From NCBI GenBank assembly GCA_018668595.1, contig JABJCP010000034.1:1-54949 (forward strand): a stretch of DNA of 54,949 nt, read 5' to 3'. Of this stretch, positions 16,425-25,199 are shown one piece after another. Under the pieces are notes generated by a model that was given only the letters and a program-made list of their open reading frames with translations, made no database searches and was not told the origin of the DNA. Within the stretch, counting starts at the first letter, position 1. Each line of letters starts with the position of its first letter. Position numbers and translations under genes: made by a program. This DNA is from Candidatus Woesearchaeota archaeon (GTDB lineage: Archaea; Nanobdellota; Nanobdellia; Woesearchaeales; UBA11576).

Positions 16425-17339
16425 TTATTTTGCAAGTTCTTCTTCGATAATTGCTTCGAAAGCACTAAATGGTTGAGCGCCAACAATCTTTTGTCCATTA
16501 ATGAAAAAAGCAGGTGTTCCTGAAACTCCAAAACTAGATCCTGCAGCCATATCATCTTGAACTTCTTGAGCGTGCTTATCAGAATCAAGACACTCATCAA
16601 ATTCTTCAGTATCTAATCCGAGCTCTTTTGCATATTTTTTGAATGTGGTTACTCCTCCTACAACACCATCCTCAAATAACATGTCGTGCATATCATAATA
16701 CATATCTTGATCACCCGCACACTCAGCAGCTTCAGCAGCTTTTTGAGCATTTGCATGGAAACCTAAAGGAAAATCTCTAAAAACTATTCTCACTTTTCCT
16801 GTATCGATATATTCTGATTTGATTTTAAGATAAGTATCTGAATAAAACTTAGCACAGAAAGGACACTCAAACTCACTAAACTCGACAATTGTTACTGGCG
16901 CATCCAAATCTCCTTTAATAGCATCATCATCCATTAATGTTTCTTCGTCAACATCAATAGGTTCTTGTGGCTGCGGAGCACTAGGTGCTTGAGGTGTTGG
17001 TGGATTTGTTAAATCAATAGCATTAGGAAATAAAAGTTTTGCATCTTTTGATACATAACTATCAATAGTTCTACCTCCTAAATTTAACGCTACTTTGTAA
17101 ACACCACTAACTTCTTCTTTATCAGTAATTGTTGCAGTAACGCCAGGTTCTACAAGATTATTATTAACAACATTTAATGCTTTGGTTGATGCTGCACTCA
17201 AAGATAATTCTCCAGGAGTTGAAGATCCTGAATCAGTACCAATAACTCCAACAAATGACAATACAAACAAAACTGCAAAAACAACAGTTGCAACTTGCCA
17301 ATAAATAGGATTTTTTAAACACTTTTTCTTACTTTTCAT
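16425..17339 (-). CDS. DsbA-like thiol oxidoreductase, membrane-anchored
   Basis: About 304 residues: a cytoplasmic start, one membrane anchor (about residues 11-30) and an external part. The first external region (about 45-110) includes VVNNNLVEPGVTATITDKEE and resembles the small N-terminal domain seen before DsbA folds. After a Pro-rich linker (PPTPQAPSAPQPQEP) comes a thioredoxin-fold domain with the active site CPFC, then FRDFPLGFH and the cis-proline loop VSGTPAFFING. It should oxidise or isomerise disulfides of exported proteins. The start at 17339 has the ribosome binding site GAGGTG; the longer upstream frame lacks one. Its neighbours are Cys-rich metal proteins, which could be its clients. 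Confidence 0.88.
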   Translation of the reverse strand: MKSKKKCLKNPIYWQVATVVFAVLFVLSFVGVIGTDSGSSTPGELSLSAASTKALNVVNNNLVEPGVTATITDKEEVSGVYKVALNLGGRTIDSYVSKDAKLLFPNAIDLTNPPTPQAPSAPQPQEPIDVDEETLMDDDAIKGDLDAPVTIVEFSEFECPFCAKFYSDTYLKIKSEYIDTGKVRIVFRDFPLGFHANAQKAAEAAECAGDQDMYYDMHDMLFEDGVVGGVTTFKKYAKELGLDTEEFDECLDSDKHAQEVQDDMAAGSSFGVSGTPAFFINGQKIVGAQPFSAFEAIIEEELAK

Positions 17340-17437
17340 AATATTACACCTCATAAGGTTAATTTGATAGCAAAAATATTCATTATTGTTAAATATTGCG
17401 ATTTCATTATAAATGAAAAATGGAATTCTACTAAAAA

Positions 17438-18310
17438 CTAAGAAAAACCACAACCATCACAACTACCTCCACAACCACCACTACCCTCATTACTACCACC
17501 ACTGCAACTACTACAACTACTTTCACTACTACCCATACTACCTCCGCACGAACCTGTACAGGAAGATTGAGATGTGGTTTGTGATTTAACTTGCGATTTG
17601 ACTTGTGAATTAGATTGCGATTCAGATAAAACAGTCGCAGGATACTCATCAAAAACTTCTAAAGACAACATTTCAGATTTTGAAGTTTGATCAGAATTAT
17701 AATTCACAGCGAATTTATTTGGAAAACTAAACTCCACCCCATAAACTCCCTCAATAGTTTTTAGCTCGTTTGAAATAAGAGGTGCATGACCAGGACAAGG
17801 AATATCAACAGCAATATTTAATTCGACAAAGTTATTGGAATTATCAAATCCATTATTCAATACTGCTGAACCTGACAGTGAATCTGCTACTGAAAAATTT
17901 GCAAGTAGAGGAAAAATGAACATAAATAATACTAAATTAATTCCCACTGTTGAACCATACATTCCAAACAAATATTTCCATTTCTTTTTTGCACCAGCCC
18001 AAGACATCAAGTTCTGTTTTTTAAGATATAATGTAGAGGATAATGTTGCAAAAACTAATGATAATGCTATTAGAAAATGAAAAAAATAACGATTCATTAA
18101 CAAAGGTTTGAAAAACTGCATTAAAACAGTTACACCCAAAATAGATCCTATAATAAATGCAATACAACCAATATGAGGTATAAGACCATATAATAATCCA
18201 GATTTCCAGCCAGTAGAATCATTTGACTTGTATTTATTATTACAACAAGAATTTCTTAAATCTTCTGAACCTTCTGAACCTTTTTTTGTTTGTTTATGTT
18301 TATTAACCAT
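17438..18310 (-). CDS. MerT/HMA-like Cys-rich membrane protein
   Basis: A 290-residue protein with a Cys pair near the start (NSCCNN) and three membrane segments (about 35-130; the first contains IPHIGCIAFIIG, as in mercury/metal importers of the MerT type). A domain like a heavy-metal-associated fold follows (VDIPCPGHAPLISNELKTI, about 165-215). The last 55 residues are almost only Ser, Gly and Cys, with about 11 cysteines, and look like a metal sink. The ribosome binding site AGGAGG supports the start. Metal uptake or sequestration is likely; the metal is not certain, though CopA nearby suggests copper. Confidence 0.6.
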   Translation of the reverse strand: MVNKHKQTKKGSEGSEDLRNSCCNNKYKSNDSTGWKSGLLYGLIPHIGCIAFIIGSILGVTVLMQFFKPLLMNRYFFHFLIALSLVFATLSSTLYLKKQNLMSWAGAKKKWKYLFGMYGSTVGINLVLFMFIFPLLANFSVADSLSGSAVLNNGFDNSNNFVELNIAVDIPCPGHAPLISNELKTIEGVYGVEFSFPNKFAVNYNSDQTSKSEMLSLEVFDEYPATVLSESQSNSQVKSQVKSQTTSQSSCTGSCGGSMGSSESSCSSCSGGSNEGSGGCGGSCDGCGFS

Positions 18311-18374
18311 GAAAACAGCCTCCTGTGAATTTTAAAAAAATTTCAAAAAAAACAAAAAAACAAAAAAAATAAGT

Positions 18375-18512
18375 TGAAGTTGGGACTTCAGAACAAAGGA
18401 AACTGCTTCTTTATTAATACCATTCGACTATAAATTATACATGTGAAACGTTTAAAACCTATGAATTATTGTCCTAGATCGTTTACAAACGATTTTGATA
18501 GCATTTAATGCT
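18375..18512. promoter_or_regulatory. Cluster of palindromes in divergent promoter region
   Basis: Three inverted repeats lie between the MerT-like gene and the divergent membrane-bound winged-helix gene: TGAAGT-TGGG-ACTTCA (18375-18390), ATCGTTT-AC-AAACGAT (18478-18493) and AGCATT-T-AATGCT (18500-18512). The last two are directly upstream of TATAAATA (about 18533-18539), which is about 26 bp before the ATG at 18562. They are plausible operators for metal- or redox-dependent control of both genes. Confidence 0.5.
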
Positions 18513-18561
18513 TTGAACTAAAGCAAAAGAAATATAAATACAATATGAATAAAATGAAGAT

Positions 18562-19101
18562 ATGAATCAAAAACAAATAGGCAGCATTATAATCATAATA
18601 GGAATATTATTGCTAATATTTACAAGCTTCTCTAAAATTCAAGCAGATAAAGAAATAATGAATGTTGTTGAAAAAACAGGAACTTGTTTCTTAGAAGATG
18701 GAACTTGTCTTCATGCAAGAACATCTAATTATTTTATAGTGGGAATTATACTTTCATCAGCACTAATAATTCTTGCAATTTATTTAGTGTTTTTTGATAA
18801 AACACAAGAACTAATTTTAAAACAAAATCAAGAAGTTAGTATTGCTCTTAGAGATGCAAAGAAAAATGACAAATCAAAAGATGAATTTAATGCATTTTTA
18901 GCAGGATTTGATGAAGACGATCGTAAAATATTAGCAGCGATTAAGGAGCAGGATGGAATAAAACAATCAACGCTTAGATTTAGAACAGGAATTAGCAAAT
19001 CAACATTATCCCTTCTTTTGAAAAAGCTTGAGGAAAAAGAAATAATAAGTCGAAAACCAAGTGGAAAAACAAATGAAGTGTATTTAAGGAAGAAGTTTTG
19101 A
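18562..19101 (+). CDS. Membrane-anchored winged-helix transcription regulator
   Basis: A 179-residue protein with two membrane segments (about 5-25 and 53-75) enclosing a short outside loop with a Cys pair (CFLEDGTCLH). A cytoplasmic linker and a C-terminal winged helix (about 118-178: DRKILAAIKEQDGIKQS, then GISKSTLSLLLKKLEEKEII) follow. This is a one-component membrane regulator: the external cysteines could sense thiols, metal or disulfide state and pass it to the DNA-binding domain. It is divergent from the MerT-like gene over a palindrome-rich promoter and leaderless by TATA spacing. Its targets are inferred, not shown. Confidence 0.75.
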   Translation: MNQKQIGSIIIIIGILLLIFTSFSKIQADKEIMNVVEKTGTCFLEDGTCLHARTSNYFIVGIILSSALIILAIYLVFFDKTQELILKQNQEVSIALRDAKKNDKSKDEFNAFLAGFDEDDRKILAAIKEQDGIKQSTLRFRTGISKSTLSLLLKKLEEKEIISRKPSGKTNEVYLRKKF

Positions 19102-19123
19102 TACAGTGTGTTTTAAAAAATTC

Positions 19124-20341
19124 TCAACTAACACTATGATAATCTTCTAAGACAATTTTATTCAAATCATCTAAATTCCTGACTATGTAAAACTTTCCGC
19201 CGCCAATCTCTGCAATCTTTTCTCCAAGAGCTGTTCCTTTCTCGTCAATATTTATTCCAACAATGCTAGTTGTTATATTATTTGCTCTAGCTGCAGAAAC
19301 TGCTTTTAATGTATCTTGTTCAGGATCTTCTCCCGATGTTGGAAGTGCATCTGAGAGGAGAAGAAGATGTTTTGTAACATCCTGATTTGGAAACATAGAA
19401 ATTGAATGATTAATTGAAGCTGCAAGATTTGTTTCAGTAGATGCTTTAATTTTAGTTATTGATTTAAGAATTGTTCCAAACTCTTTTGTGGGAAGAACTT
19501 GATGTTTAATATCCGCTCCAAAAACTAACAAACCAACACTATCTTTTTCTTGAATTGCTTTGTATGCTAAAGCAACGCCTGCTTTCTTACACGTCGAGAC
19601 TTTATCTCCTTTCATACTACCACTAGCATCGAGCGCGTAAACAAGGTAAACCTCTCCTTTACTTTTTCTCTCAAAAGATTTTAAATCTTGAACTTCTAAA
19701 TTTTTATGACCTCTTCGAATTGCAGTTTTAACAGAACTCTTAATTGCAATATCTTTGTAACGATCGCCTTTCTTAAATATCTTAATATCTCCTTTATCTC
19801 CATAAATATATGATTTTTTATGAGAATGATCTCCGTGAATTCCCTTAGGAATAATATTATCAAGTTCAGTTGTGTAAAGAACTAAAGCTGCAAGTTCTAT
19901 GCCTTTTTCAGTAATTAATCCTTCTTTATCAATGAGTTTATTAAATTTTAATTTATCAAAAGTTTCTTTTAATTTCTTTTTTAATTCTCTTTGGAACTCA
20001 GGAATCTGAATATTTTTTTCAATGTATTCTGAATCATAACCTGTAGATTGCATGATCAAAGATGGACCAAAAATTTTTTTAGCCATCTGATAATTATTAA
20101 CAAACCTCTCCATCATAAGATCTGGTGCAAAAGAAGAAATTCCTTGATTCATAGACTCCTCAATGATTTTTCCTTGATCAATTGTTTGTTTGTCATTTTC
20201 CATTACAGAATGCATAAAACCCTCGCCGAGCTCATTAAATTTCATCTTACCAGAAAGTTCTTCTATATGCTCTACTTCATTCACTTCAGGAGGAGGGGTT
20301 TCGTCTTCTTTAGAATCCAAAGAACCTAAACTACCCAGCAT
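19124..20341 (-). CDS. VWA-domain protein, MoxR partner
   Basis: A protein of about 405 residues with an acidic N-terminal half and a C-terminal von Willebrand A domain (about 215-400). The metal-ion-dependent adhesion site is complete: DASGS, the Thr in STETN and the Asp in LSDALPT, so it should bind a divalent ion and a partner protein. It overlaps the end of the MoxR-type ATPase gene by about 11 bp, meaning translational coupling. In families of this kind the ATPase and VWA protein act together as a chaperone that inserts metal or remodels complexes, as in Mg-chelatase. The target is not evident. Confidence 0.85.
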   Translation of the reverse strand: MLGSLGSLDSKEDETPPPEVNEVEHIEELSGKMKFNELGEGFMHSVMENDKQTIDQGKIIEESMNQGISSFAPDLMMERFVNNYQMAKKIFGPSLIMQSTGYDSEYIEKNIQIPEFQRELKKKLKETFDKLKFNKLIDKEGLITEKGIELAALVLYTTELDNIIPKGIHGDHSHKKSYIYGDKGDIKIFKKGDRYKDIAIKSSVKTAIRRGHKNLEVQDLKSFERKSKGEVYLVYALDASGSMKGDKVSTCKKAGVALAYKAIQEKDSVGLLVFGADIKHQVLPTKEFGTILKSITKIKASTETNLAASINHSISMFPNQDVTKHLLLLSDALPTSGEDPEQDTLKAVSAARANNITTSIVGINIDEKGTALGEKIAEIGGGKFYIVRNLDDLNKIVLEDYHSVS

Positions 20342-21380
20342 CACTCTTATCAGCGATCTCTAGATTATTTCGCTCCATAAAACTCTTTAGATGCTCTTTG
20401 ATAAATTCTATGGGACTCTGCAAGTATTGAGCAGAAGGTTTAAGTTTAATACGATGACTCAAAACAGAAACTATAGCGTCGTGAACATCAGAAAAATCAG
20501 CACTTTGTTTTCCTTTAAGAAGCGCATTAGTTCCTGTTCGTTCAAAAAGACCCAAGGTTGCACGAACACTTGGAACACGTTCAAGTTTATCTGATTCTCT
20601 GAGTTCTCTAACAAAAGAAATTATAATATTTGTTAATTCTTCAGAAATTTCTACAAACTTAGTTCCATGTTTATCCAAAATACTTTTTTCGATATTGTGA
20701 GACTCAGGATATTCCATGTATGTGACATCAAAACGATCAAGAAGAACATCGCTTAATGGTTCTGTAGAAGAATCTGCAGGATTCATAGTTGCAATAAAAA
20801 TAAAATTAGCTTCTAAATCTACATCATATGGACCAATTGTTGCAACACGCTCTTGTAACACCTGAAGTAATGCGTTTTGAAGTTTTTCAGGACAACGATT
20901 AAGCTCATCGAAAAAAAGAATCCCACTATTTGCTTTGAAAAGTTTCCCTGGAGAAAAAGCTTCCATACTAAGAGGACCAAATTTCAATGCTTTGATAGGA
21001 TCAATATCACCAATTAAATCTTCAGCAGTAAGATCTGGCGAACCTTGAACACGCACAAATCTTTGAATACCAGAAATAATTTTAGTAGCAGGATTTTTAT
21101 TTTGATCTTTAAGTGATTTACAATCAGGACAAATGGGATTGTTAGGATTACAATTAAATGGGCAATCATTAACAGTAATTTCTGGTAAAAGCTTTGCCAA
21201 ATTCTTTGCAATAGTTGTTTTTCCAATACCTGGCGGACCAATTATCAGTATATGGCGATTAGCTGCCAATGCGCTCTTAAGCTCAGACTTGACACGAAGT
21301 TGGCCAAGAATATCGGTGAAAGAATCTTCTTCTTTGAGAAAAATCTCAATTAATTGTTTGGATAAATTTTCTGTAGTCAT
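20331..21380 (-). CDS. MoxR-type AAA+ ATPase with zinc-finger insert
   Basis: A 349-residue AAA+ ATPase. Walker A is GPPGIGKTT, Walker B is ILFFDELNR, and sensor 1 lies in FIATMNPAD. Between Walker A and B there is an insertion with four cysteines (CPFNC and CPDC), probably a zinc site, a feature also seen in BchI/Mg-chelatase-like members. With the overlapping VWA gene it forms a two-gene unit. Two TATA-like TTTATAAAAG copies (about 21390-21416) precede the ATG. Cytoplasmic chaperone role by family. Confidence 0.87.
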   Translation of the reverse strand: MTTENLSKQLIEIFLKEEDSFTDILGQLRVKSELKSALAANRHILIIGPPGIGKTTIAKNLAKLLPEITVNDCPFNCNPNNPICPDCKSLKDQNKNPATKIISGIQRFVRVQGSPDLTAEDLIGDIDPIKALKFGPLSMEAFSPGKLFKANSGILFFDELNRCPEKLQNALLQVLQERVATIGPYDVDLEANFIFIATMNPADSSTEPLSDVLLDRFDVTYMEYPESHNIEKSILDKHGTKFVEISEELTNIIISFVRELRESDKLERVPSVRATLGLFERTGTNALLKGKQSADFSDVHDAIVSVLSHRIKLKPSAQYLQSPIEFIKEHLKSFMERNNLEIADKSDAG

Positions 21381-21480
21381 AATGCCTGGTTTATAAAAGA
21401 GATCAGTTTATAAAAGTTTTGATTTGGATTAAAAAAAAGAAAATAAATTAAAAAAAAATAGAAAATGAAATAAAAGAAAA

Positions 21481-21726
21481 TTAATCTTTTTTATAAATGT
21501 GTAAATAGAAATAACATTTTTTTTCACAATAGTCAGGCATATCCACCTTATTGCAATTTAATATTATACATTCTGCGTTATATACTCCGCAAGAAGATCT
21601 TTTTGTTTCCTTGATCTCTAATTCTTTTCCCCTACTCATAACCTTAAGCTCAGAACCTTGAACAATATTATTTATTGTTTTTAACTTATCGTTATCAGTC
21701 ACAGTATCTTGTGATTCATCAACCAT
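21481..21726 (-). CDS. Small Cys-rich protein, unknown function
   Basis: An 81-residue protein whose C-terminal half has five cysteines (SSCGVYNAECIILNCNKVD, then DYCEKKC), suggesting a metal site or a disulfide knot. The start is uncertain. I chose ATG at 21726, with a purine-rich GGGGGAG before it; ATG at 21777 or TTG at 21795 would add a short segment. A TATA-like TTTATAAAA lies at 21826-21834. No family recognised. Confidence 0.45.
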   Translation of the reverse strand: MVDESQDTVTDNDKLKTINNIVQGSELKVMSRGKELEIKETKRSSCGVYNAECIILNCNKVDMPDYCEKKCYFYLHIYKKD

Positions 21727-21908
21727 ATATAATCTCCCCCTAATCTCAACAGTGCATCTCAACATCACTATTAACATAACTCTCAACACAAGCAATTTAT
21801 GTTATTATTAGTAATGGGTTAGTTATTTATAAAATTTTTGGTGGTTTAGAAGCAGTTTAAAGTCCATTAGGGCCTATTTAGAATGATTTATCAAAAAGTT
21901 AAATGAAA

Positions 21909-22550
21909 TTAATTTGATGATGGTTTACTTTTGATTTTCTTTTTATGTTTATTATTCTTCTTATTTGCATTATTCTTATTCTTAAAATACTTGTAAACAA
22001 AAAATCCACCAACACCTAAAACTGTAACAACCAAGGTGATTATATTAAAATAAGTATCAATAAAATTAGTTATGACTTCTCCAAAAAACATTATCAATCC
22101 TGCAACAATAAAAAACCTTGCTCCTCGGGAAAAAAAAGAAACTATCAAAAACTTCCAAAAATCTATGTAGAATAAACCTGCACTAATGGTAAAAATTTTG
22201 TAAGGAATTGGAGTAAAACCTGCAATGCCGACAGCCCAAACACCATGCTTATCAAAAAGTTTGTGAACTTTTTCTATTTTTTTGGGACTAATGAATCTTT
22301 CTAAAATAGCTTTCTCTCCAGCATAACCAATTGAGTAACCAAATGCTCCACCTAATGCTGAACCAATTGTGCAAACAAGTGCGTAAAATAATGCAAACTT
22401 TGGAGATGCAAGACTAAGAACAATCAAAAGAACATCAGGAGGAATAGGGAAAAAACTAGATTCAATAAATGCTAAAAGGAATAATCCCCACGCACCTAAC
22501 GGTGCAAAAGTATCCATAGTCCATTGAACAATTGAATGAAATAAACTCAT
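21909..22550 (-). CDS. DedA/VTT-domain membrane protein
   Basis: A 213-residue polytopic membrane protein of the DedA (VTT/SNARE-associated) family. FIESSFFPIPPDVLLIVL is the re-entrant loop motif, GSALGGAFGYSIGYAGE is the G-rich helix, and GFTPIPYKIFTISAG is the second family motif. Family members act in lipid (polyprenyl phosphate or phospholipid) flipping and envelope homeostasis. I chose ATG at 22550 because TTTAAAA (about 22574-22580) is 27 bp before it, against only 12 bp for the ATG at 22565. A long Lys/Asn-rich tail ends the protein. Confidence 0.85.
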   Translation of the reverse strand: MSLFHSIVQWTMDTFAPLGAWGLFLLAFIESSFFPIPPDVLLIVLSLASPKFALFYALVCTIGSALGGAFGYSIGYAGEKAILERFISPKKIEKVHKLFDKHGVWAVGIAGFTPIPYKIFTISAGLFYIDFWKFLIVSFFSRGARFFIVAGLIMFFGEVITNFIDTYFNIITLVVTVLGVGGFFVYKYFKNKNNANKKNNKHKKKIKSKPSSN

Positions 22551-22674
22551 TTTATGAATGGACAAAGAGGGAGTTTAAAAACTTTGCTAAAAGAATTAAA
22601 CTGTAAAACAAAACTATGCAAACTAAAGTTTATACGTGTGAACTAAACAAGATACAACTAAAATAAAAGAAAAA

Positions 22675-23403
22675 TTAAAACTTATCCTGAACTTCTTTAT
22701 ATTGTTCAAGACCACCTATGTCATACCAATACTCATCAAAAGGTAAACAATGCATTCCACTTTTTTCAATTAAATATCTTGCAAATTCTCCCCAGTTATC
22801 AGGATTTTTTTCTTGAAGACAATTATTTATTTGATATAAATCTCTTTGAAGAATCAAATAAATCATGGTTGCTGCCAAAGCAGTTTTTGGATGTTCTGGT
22901 TTTTCTTCAAAGCCAATAACCTTACAATTATCATCAACCTCTACCGTACCAAACTTTTTTGCAAGGAGGCTTGGGTTTTTAAGATCATAAGCTGCAAAAA
23001 CAGATGAATCTTTTTCTTTTGAAAAATTTACAAACTTTTGCATGTCAAGACCGAATAAATTATCTCCTGCAATAACAATAACATCACCATCTATGTTTCC
23101 TTTATCTATTGCAAAATTAACATCCCCAACTGCGCCAAGCCTGTCTTCATTAGACATAGTACCGTCATTGACGACAGTAATAATTTTTTCTGATTTGTAT
23201 TCGTTTGCCCATTTAGAAAACTGAGTATAAAATTTATTATTTGTTACAACAAAAATTTCATCTATCTCCTTGATCGGATTGAGCTTGTCAAGAATATGTT
23301 CAAGCATTGGTTTGTTTCCAATTTTTAGCAAAGCTTTTGGAAAATTTTCTGTTAATGGATATAATCTCGTTGCATAACCTGCCACAGGAAGTATTACTTT
23401 CAT
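22675..23403 (-). CDS. Sugar-phosphate nucleotidyltransferase
   Basis: A 242-residue NDP-sugar pyrophosphorylase of the RmlA/GalU/GlmU-N fold. The nucleotide-binding loop is PVAGYATRLYPLT with the catalytic Lys in FPKALLKIGNKPM; AGDNLF carries the metal-binding Asp and GFEEKPEHP is the sugar-binding segment. It would join a sugar-1-phosphate to a nucleotide for surface glycan or lipid synthesis; the sugar cannot be told. The start at 23403 is set by GAGGTGAT six bases upstream, not the ATG at 23412. Confidence 0.85.
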   Translation of the reverse strand: MKVILPVAGYATRLYPLTENFPKALLKIGNKPMLEHILDKLNPIKEIDEIFVVTNNKFYTQFSKWANEYKSEKIITVVNDGTMSNEDRLGAVGDVNFAIDKGNIDGDVIVIAGDNLFGLDMQKFVNFSKEKDSSVFAAYDLKNPSLLAKKFGTVEVDDNCKVIGFEEKPEHPKTALAATMIYLILQRDLYQINNCLQEKNPDNWGEFARYLIEKSGMHCLPFDEYWYDIGGLEQYKEVQDKF

Positions 23404-23654
23404 AAATATCACCTCAGTAAAAATTTAGAATTATTTAATATTTATTTAACTTTCGGAAGTCGGATAAAGTAGGATTGTAAAAATTACGAAAAATTAAGGA
23501 GTATCAAATAAAATGACTTGGTTAATAAGCCAATATAATTTATTGAAAATATTTCAGAATAGTTGAAAAAACCTCCAAAAAATAAGAGGAAAAAATATAA
23601 ACCTCGTCGACTTTTTTTAAAAGGAATAAATTAAGTTGCAAAAAAGGCGAAATA

Positions 23655-24566
23655 ATGACTAAAGAAGCTGCTTTATTGAATAAAGAAAATATTCAAAATA
23701 GGATTTATACAATAAGAGGGTTAAAAGTTATGCTCGATAGTGATTTAGCTGCACTTTACCAAGTTAAAACTAAACAACTTAATCAAGCAGTAAAAAGAAA
23801 TATTGAAAGGTTTCCAAATCAGTTTATGTTTCAATTAACCGAGGATGAAGTTGATATCTTGAGGTCACAAATTGTGACCACAAAAAATGAAGAAACTTTG
23901 AGGTTCCAAAATGGCACCTCAAAATCTAAACAGGGCGGTAGGAGGTATTTACCCTATACATTTACTGAACAAGGTGTTGCAATGCTCTCGAGTGTTCTAA
24001 GAAGCGATACTGCAATACAAGTTAGTATTCAAATAATGAATGCTTTTGTGGCTATGCGTAAATTTATTTCAAAAAACACTGAAATATTTTTAAGACTCGA
24101 TAAAGTTGAAAGAAAACAAATAGAATATGCTGAAAAATTTGAAAAGGTGTTTGATGCTATTCAAAATAAAGAAATAAAACAAGGAATATTTTTCAACGGA
24201 CAGATATTTGATGCACATAATTTTATTTCAGATTTGATTAGAAGTGCTAAAAAATCAATTGTATTAATCGATAATTACGTTGATGATTCAGTTTTAACAG
24301 TATTATCTAAAAGAGAAAAAAATACTAAGGTGACTATTTATACTAAAAATTTCACTAAACAACTAAAACTAGATCTCAAAAAGTTTAATGCGCAATACGC
24401 TCCAATTGAAATTAAAGAATTCGAACAAGCGCATGATAGATTTATTATTATTGATTCTAGCAAGATATATCACATAGGTGCTTCGCTTAAAGACCTAGGG
24501 AAAAAATGGTTTGCTTTCTCTCAATTTGATAAAAAAGCGTTTAAAATGTTAAATAAATTAGAATAA
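23655..24566 (+). CDS. ORF6N-domain DNA-binding protein
   Basis: A 303-residue protein. The N-terminal half (about 10-140) is an ORF6N domain: IYTIRGLKVMLDSDLAALY, KQLNQAVKRNIERFPNQFMF and YTFTEQGVAMLSSVLRS. The C-terminal half (about 185-300) resembles a phospholipase D-like nuclease or binding domain (SAKKSIVLIDNYVD, AHDRFIIIDSSKIYHIGASL), with one H-x-R/K-like site. Such proteins are widespread in bacteria and phages and are often found with mobile DNA, so this is probably a transferred gene. The role is unknown. An oddly spaced 17-codon frame (23513-23566) lies in its leader. Confidence 0.88.
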   Translation: MTKEAALLNKENIQNRIYTIRGLKVMLDSDLAALYQVKTKQLNQAVKRNIERFPNQFMFQLTEDEVDILRSQIVTTKNEETLRFQNGTSKSKQGGRRYLPYTFTEQGVAMLSSVLRSDTAIQVSIQIMNAFVAMRKFISKNTEIFLRLDKVERKQIEYAEKFEKVFDAIQNKEIKQGIFFNGQIFDAHNFISDLIRSAKKSIVLIDNYVDDSVLTVLSKREKNTKVTIYTKNFTKQLKLDLKKFNAQYAPIEIKEFEQAHDRFIIIDSSKIYHIGASLKDLGKKWFAFSQFDKKAFKMLNKLE

Positions 24567-24582
24567 CTGGTTAAAATATCAA

Positions 24583-25080
24583 TTAAGCAAGTAATTCAAC
24601 GACATGATCTTCGCAATCAATAATTTTTCTTAATTCATGTTCTTGAAATGTTTTAATTTTTAGGAACTTTTGAATTCTTTTTTCATGCTTATTTAATTGA
24701 AGCATGAGAACACCCATATTAAGATGCGCAACTGCAGAACACCATTTTTTTGATCTATCTTCAATGTCACCATCATTAACTATTTTTTTCATGTCCTTTG
24801 CATCTTCTTTTAAAATATCCAATAAAGAGATTAAGTCTCGGAATAAATTTTCAACTTCATCTGCAAAACCTTTCACTTGAGAAATACTAGAACTATGTAA
24901 TCTTTGCATGTATTCGTCATCTCGATGCGCCTTAATTAGTTTTTCAAGCGAGTTTGTATATTTGATAAGTTTGTCTACAATCTTATTTGCTCGATCTTTA
25001 TCAGAGTCAGAATCTACTGTACGAGGAATAGTTCCAAGTAGGTCCAATATCTTATCAATAAGAGTTAATATGTGTTTCAT
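24583..25080 (-). CDS. Hypothetical helical protein
   Basis: A 165-residue, entirely helical soluble protein rich in charged heptad-like segments (KIVDKLIKYTNSLEKLIKAH; FADEVENLFRDLISLLDILK). It ends with a short His/Cys-containing tail (IIDCEDHVVELLA). It resembles a four-helix bundle. The start is supported by a TATA box (TATATAAAATT, about 25100-25111) about 27 bp upstream. No family recognised. Confidence 0.55.
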   Translation of the reverse strand: MKHILTLIDKILDLLGTIPRTVDSDSDKDRANKIVDKLIKYTNSLEKLIKAHRDDEYMQRLHSSSISQVKGFADEVENLFRDLISLLDILKEDAKDMKKIVNDGDIEDRSKKWCSAVAHLNMGVLMLQLNKHEKRIQKFLKIKTFQEHELRKIIDCEDHVVELLA

Positions 25081-25139
25081 AAATTAAAGTATAATTAATT
25101 AGTATATAAAATTATTGTGTTGTAATCAACAGAATTAAA

Positions 25140-25199
25140 TCAAAAATAAATCAAAAGTAAATTGAAAATAAAACAAAAATGAATTAAAAATAAATTTAC
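25140..25199. repeat. A-tracts phased at about 10 bp
   Basis: CAAAAATAAAT-type tracts recur about every 10 bp between two leftward genes, as at 26841-26890 and 30464-30534. Phased A-tracts give intrinsic DNA curvature. Confidence 0.5.

Noticed and set aside
23513-23566. 17-codon leader peptide before the ORF6N gene
   Set aside because: GGAG is present, but the spacing is long and nothing else supports translation.
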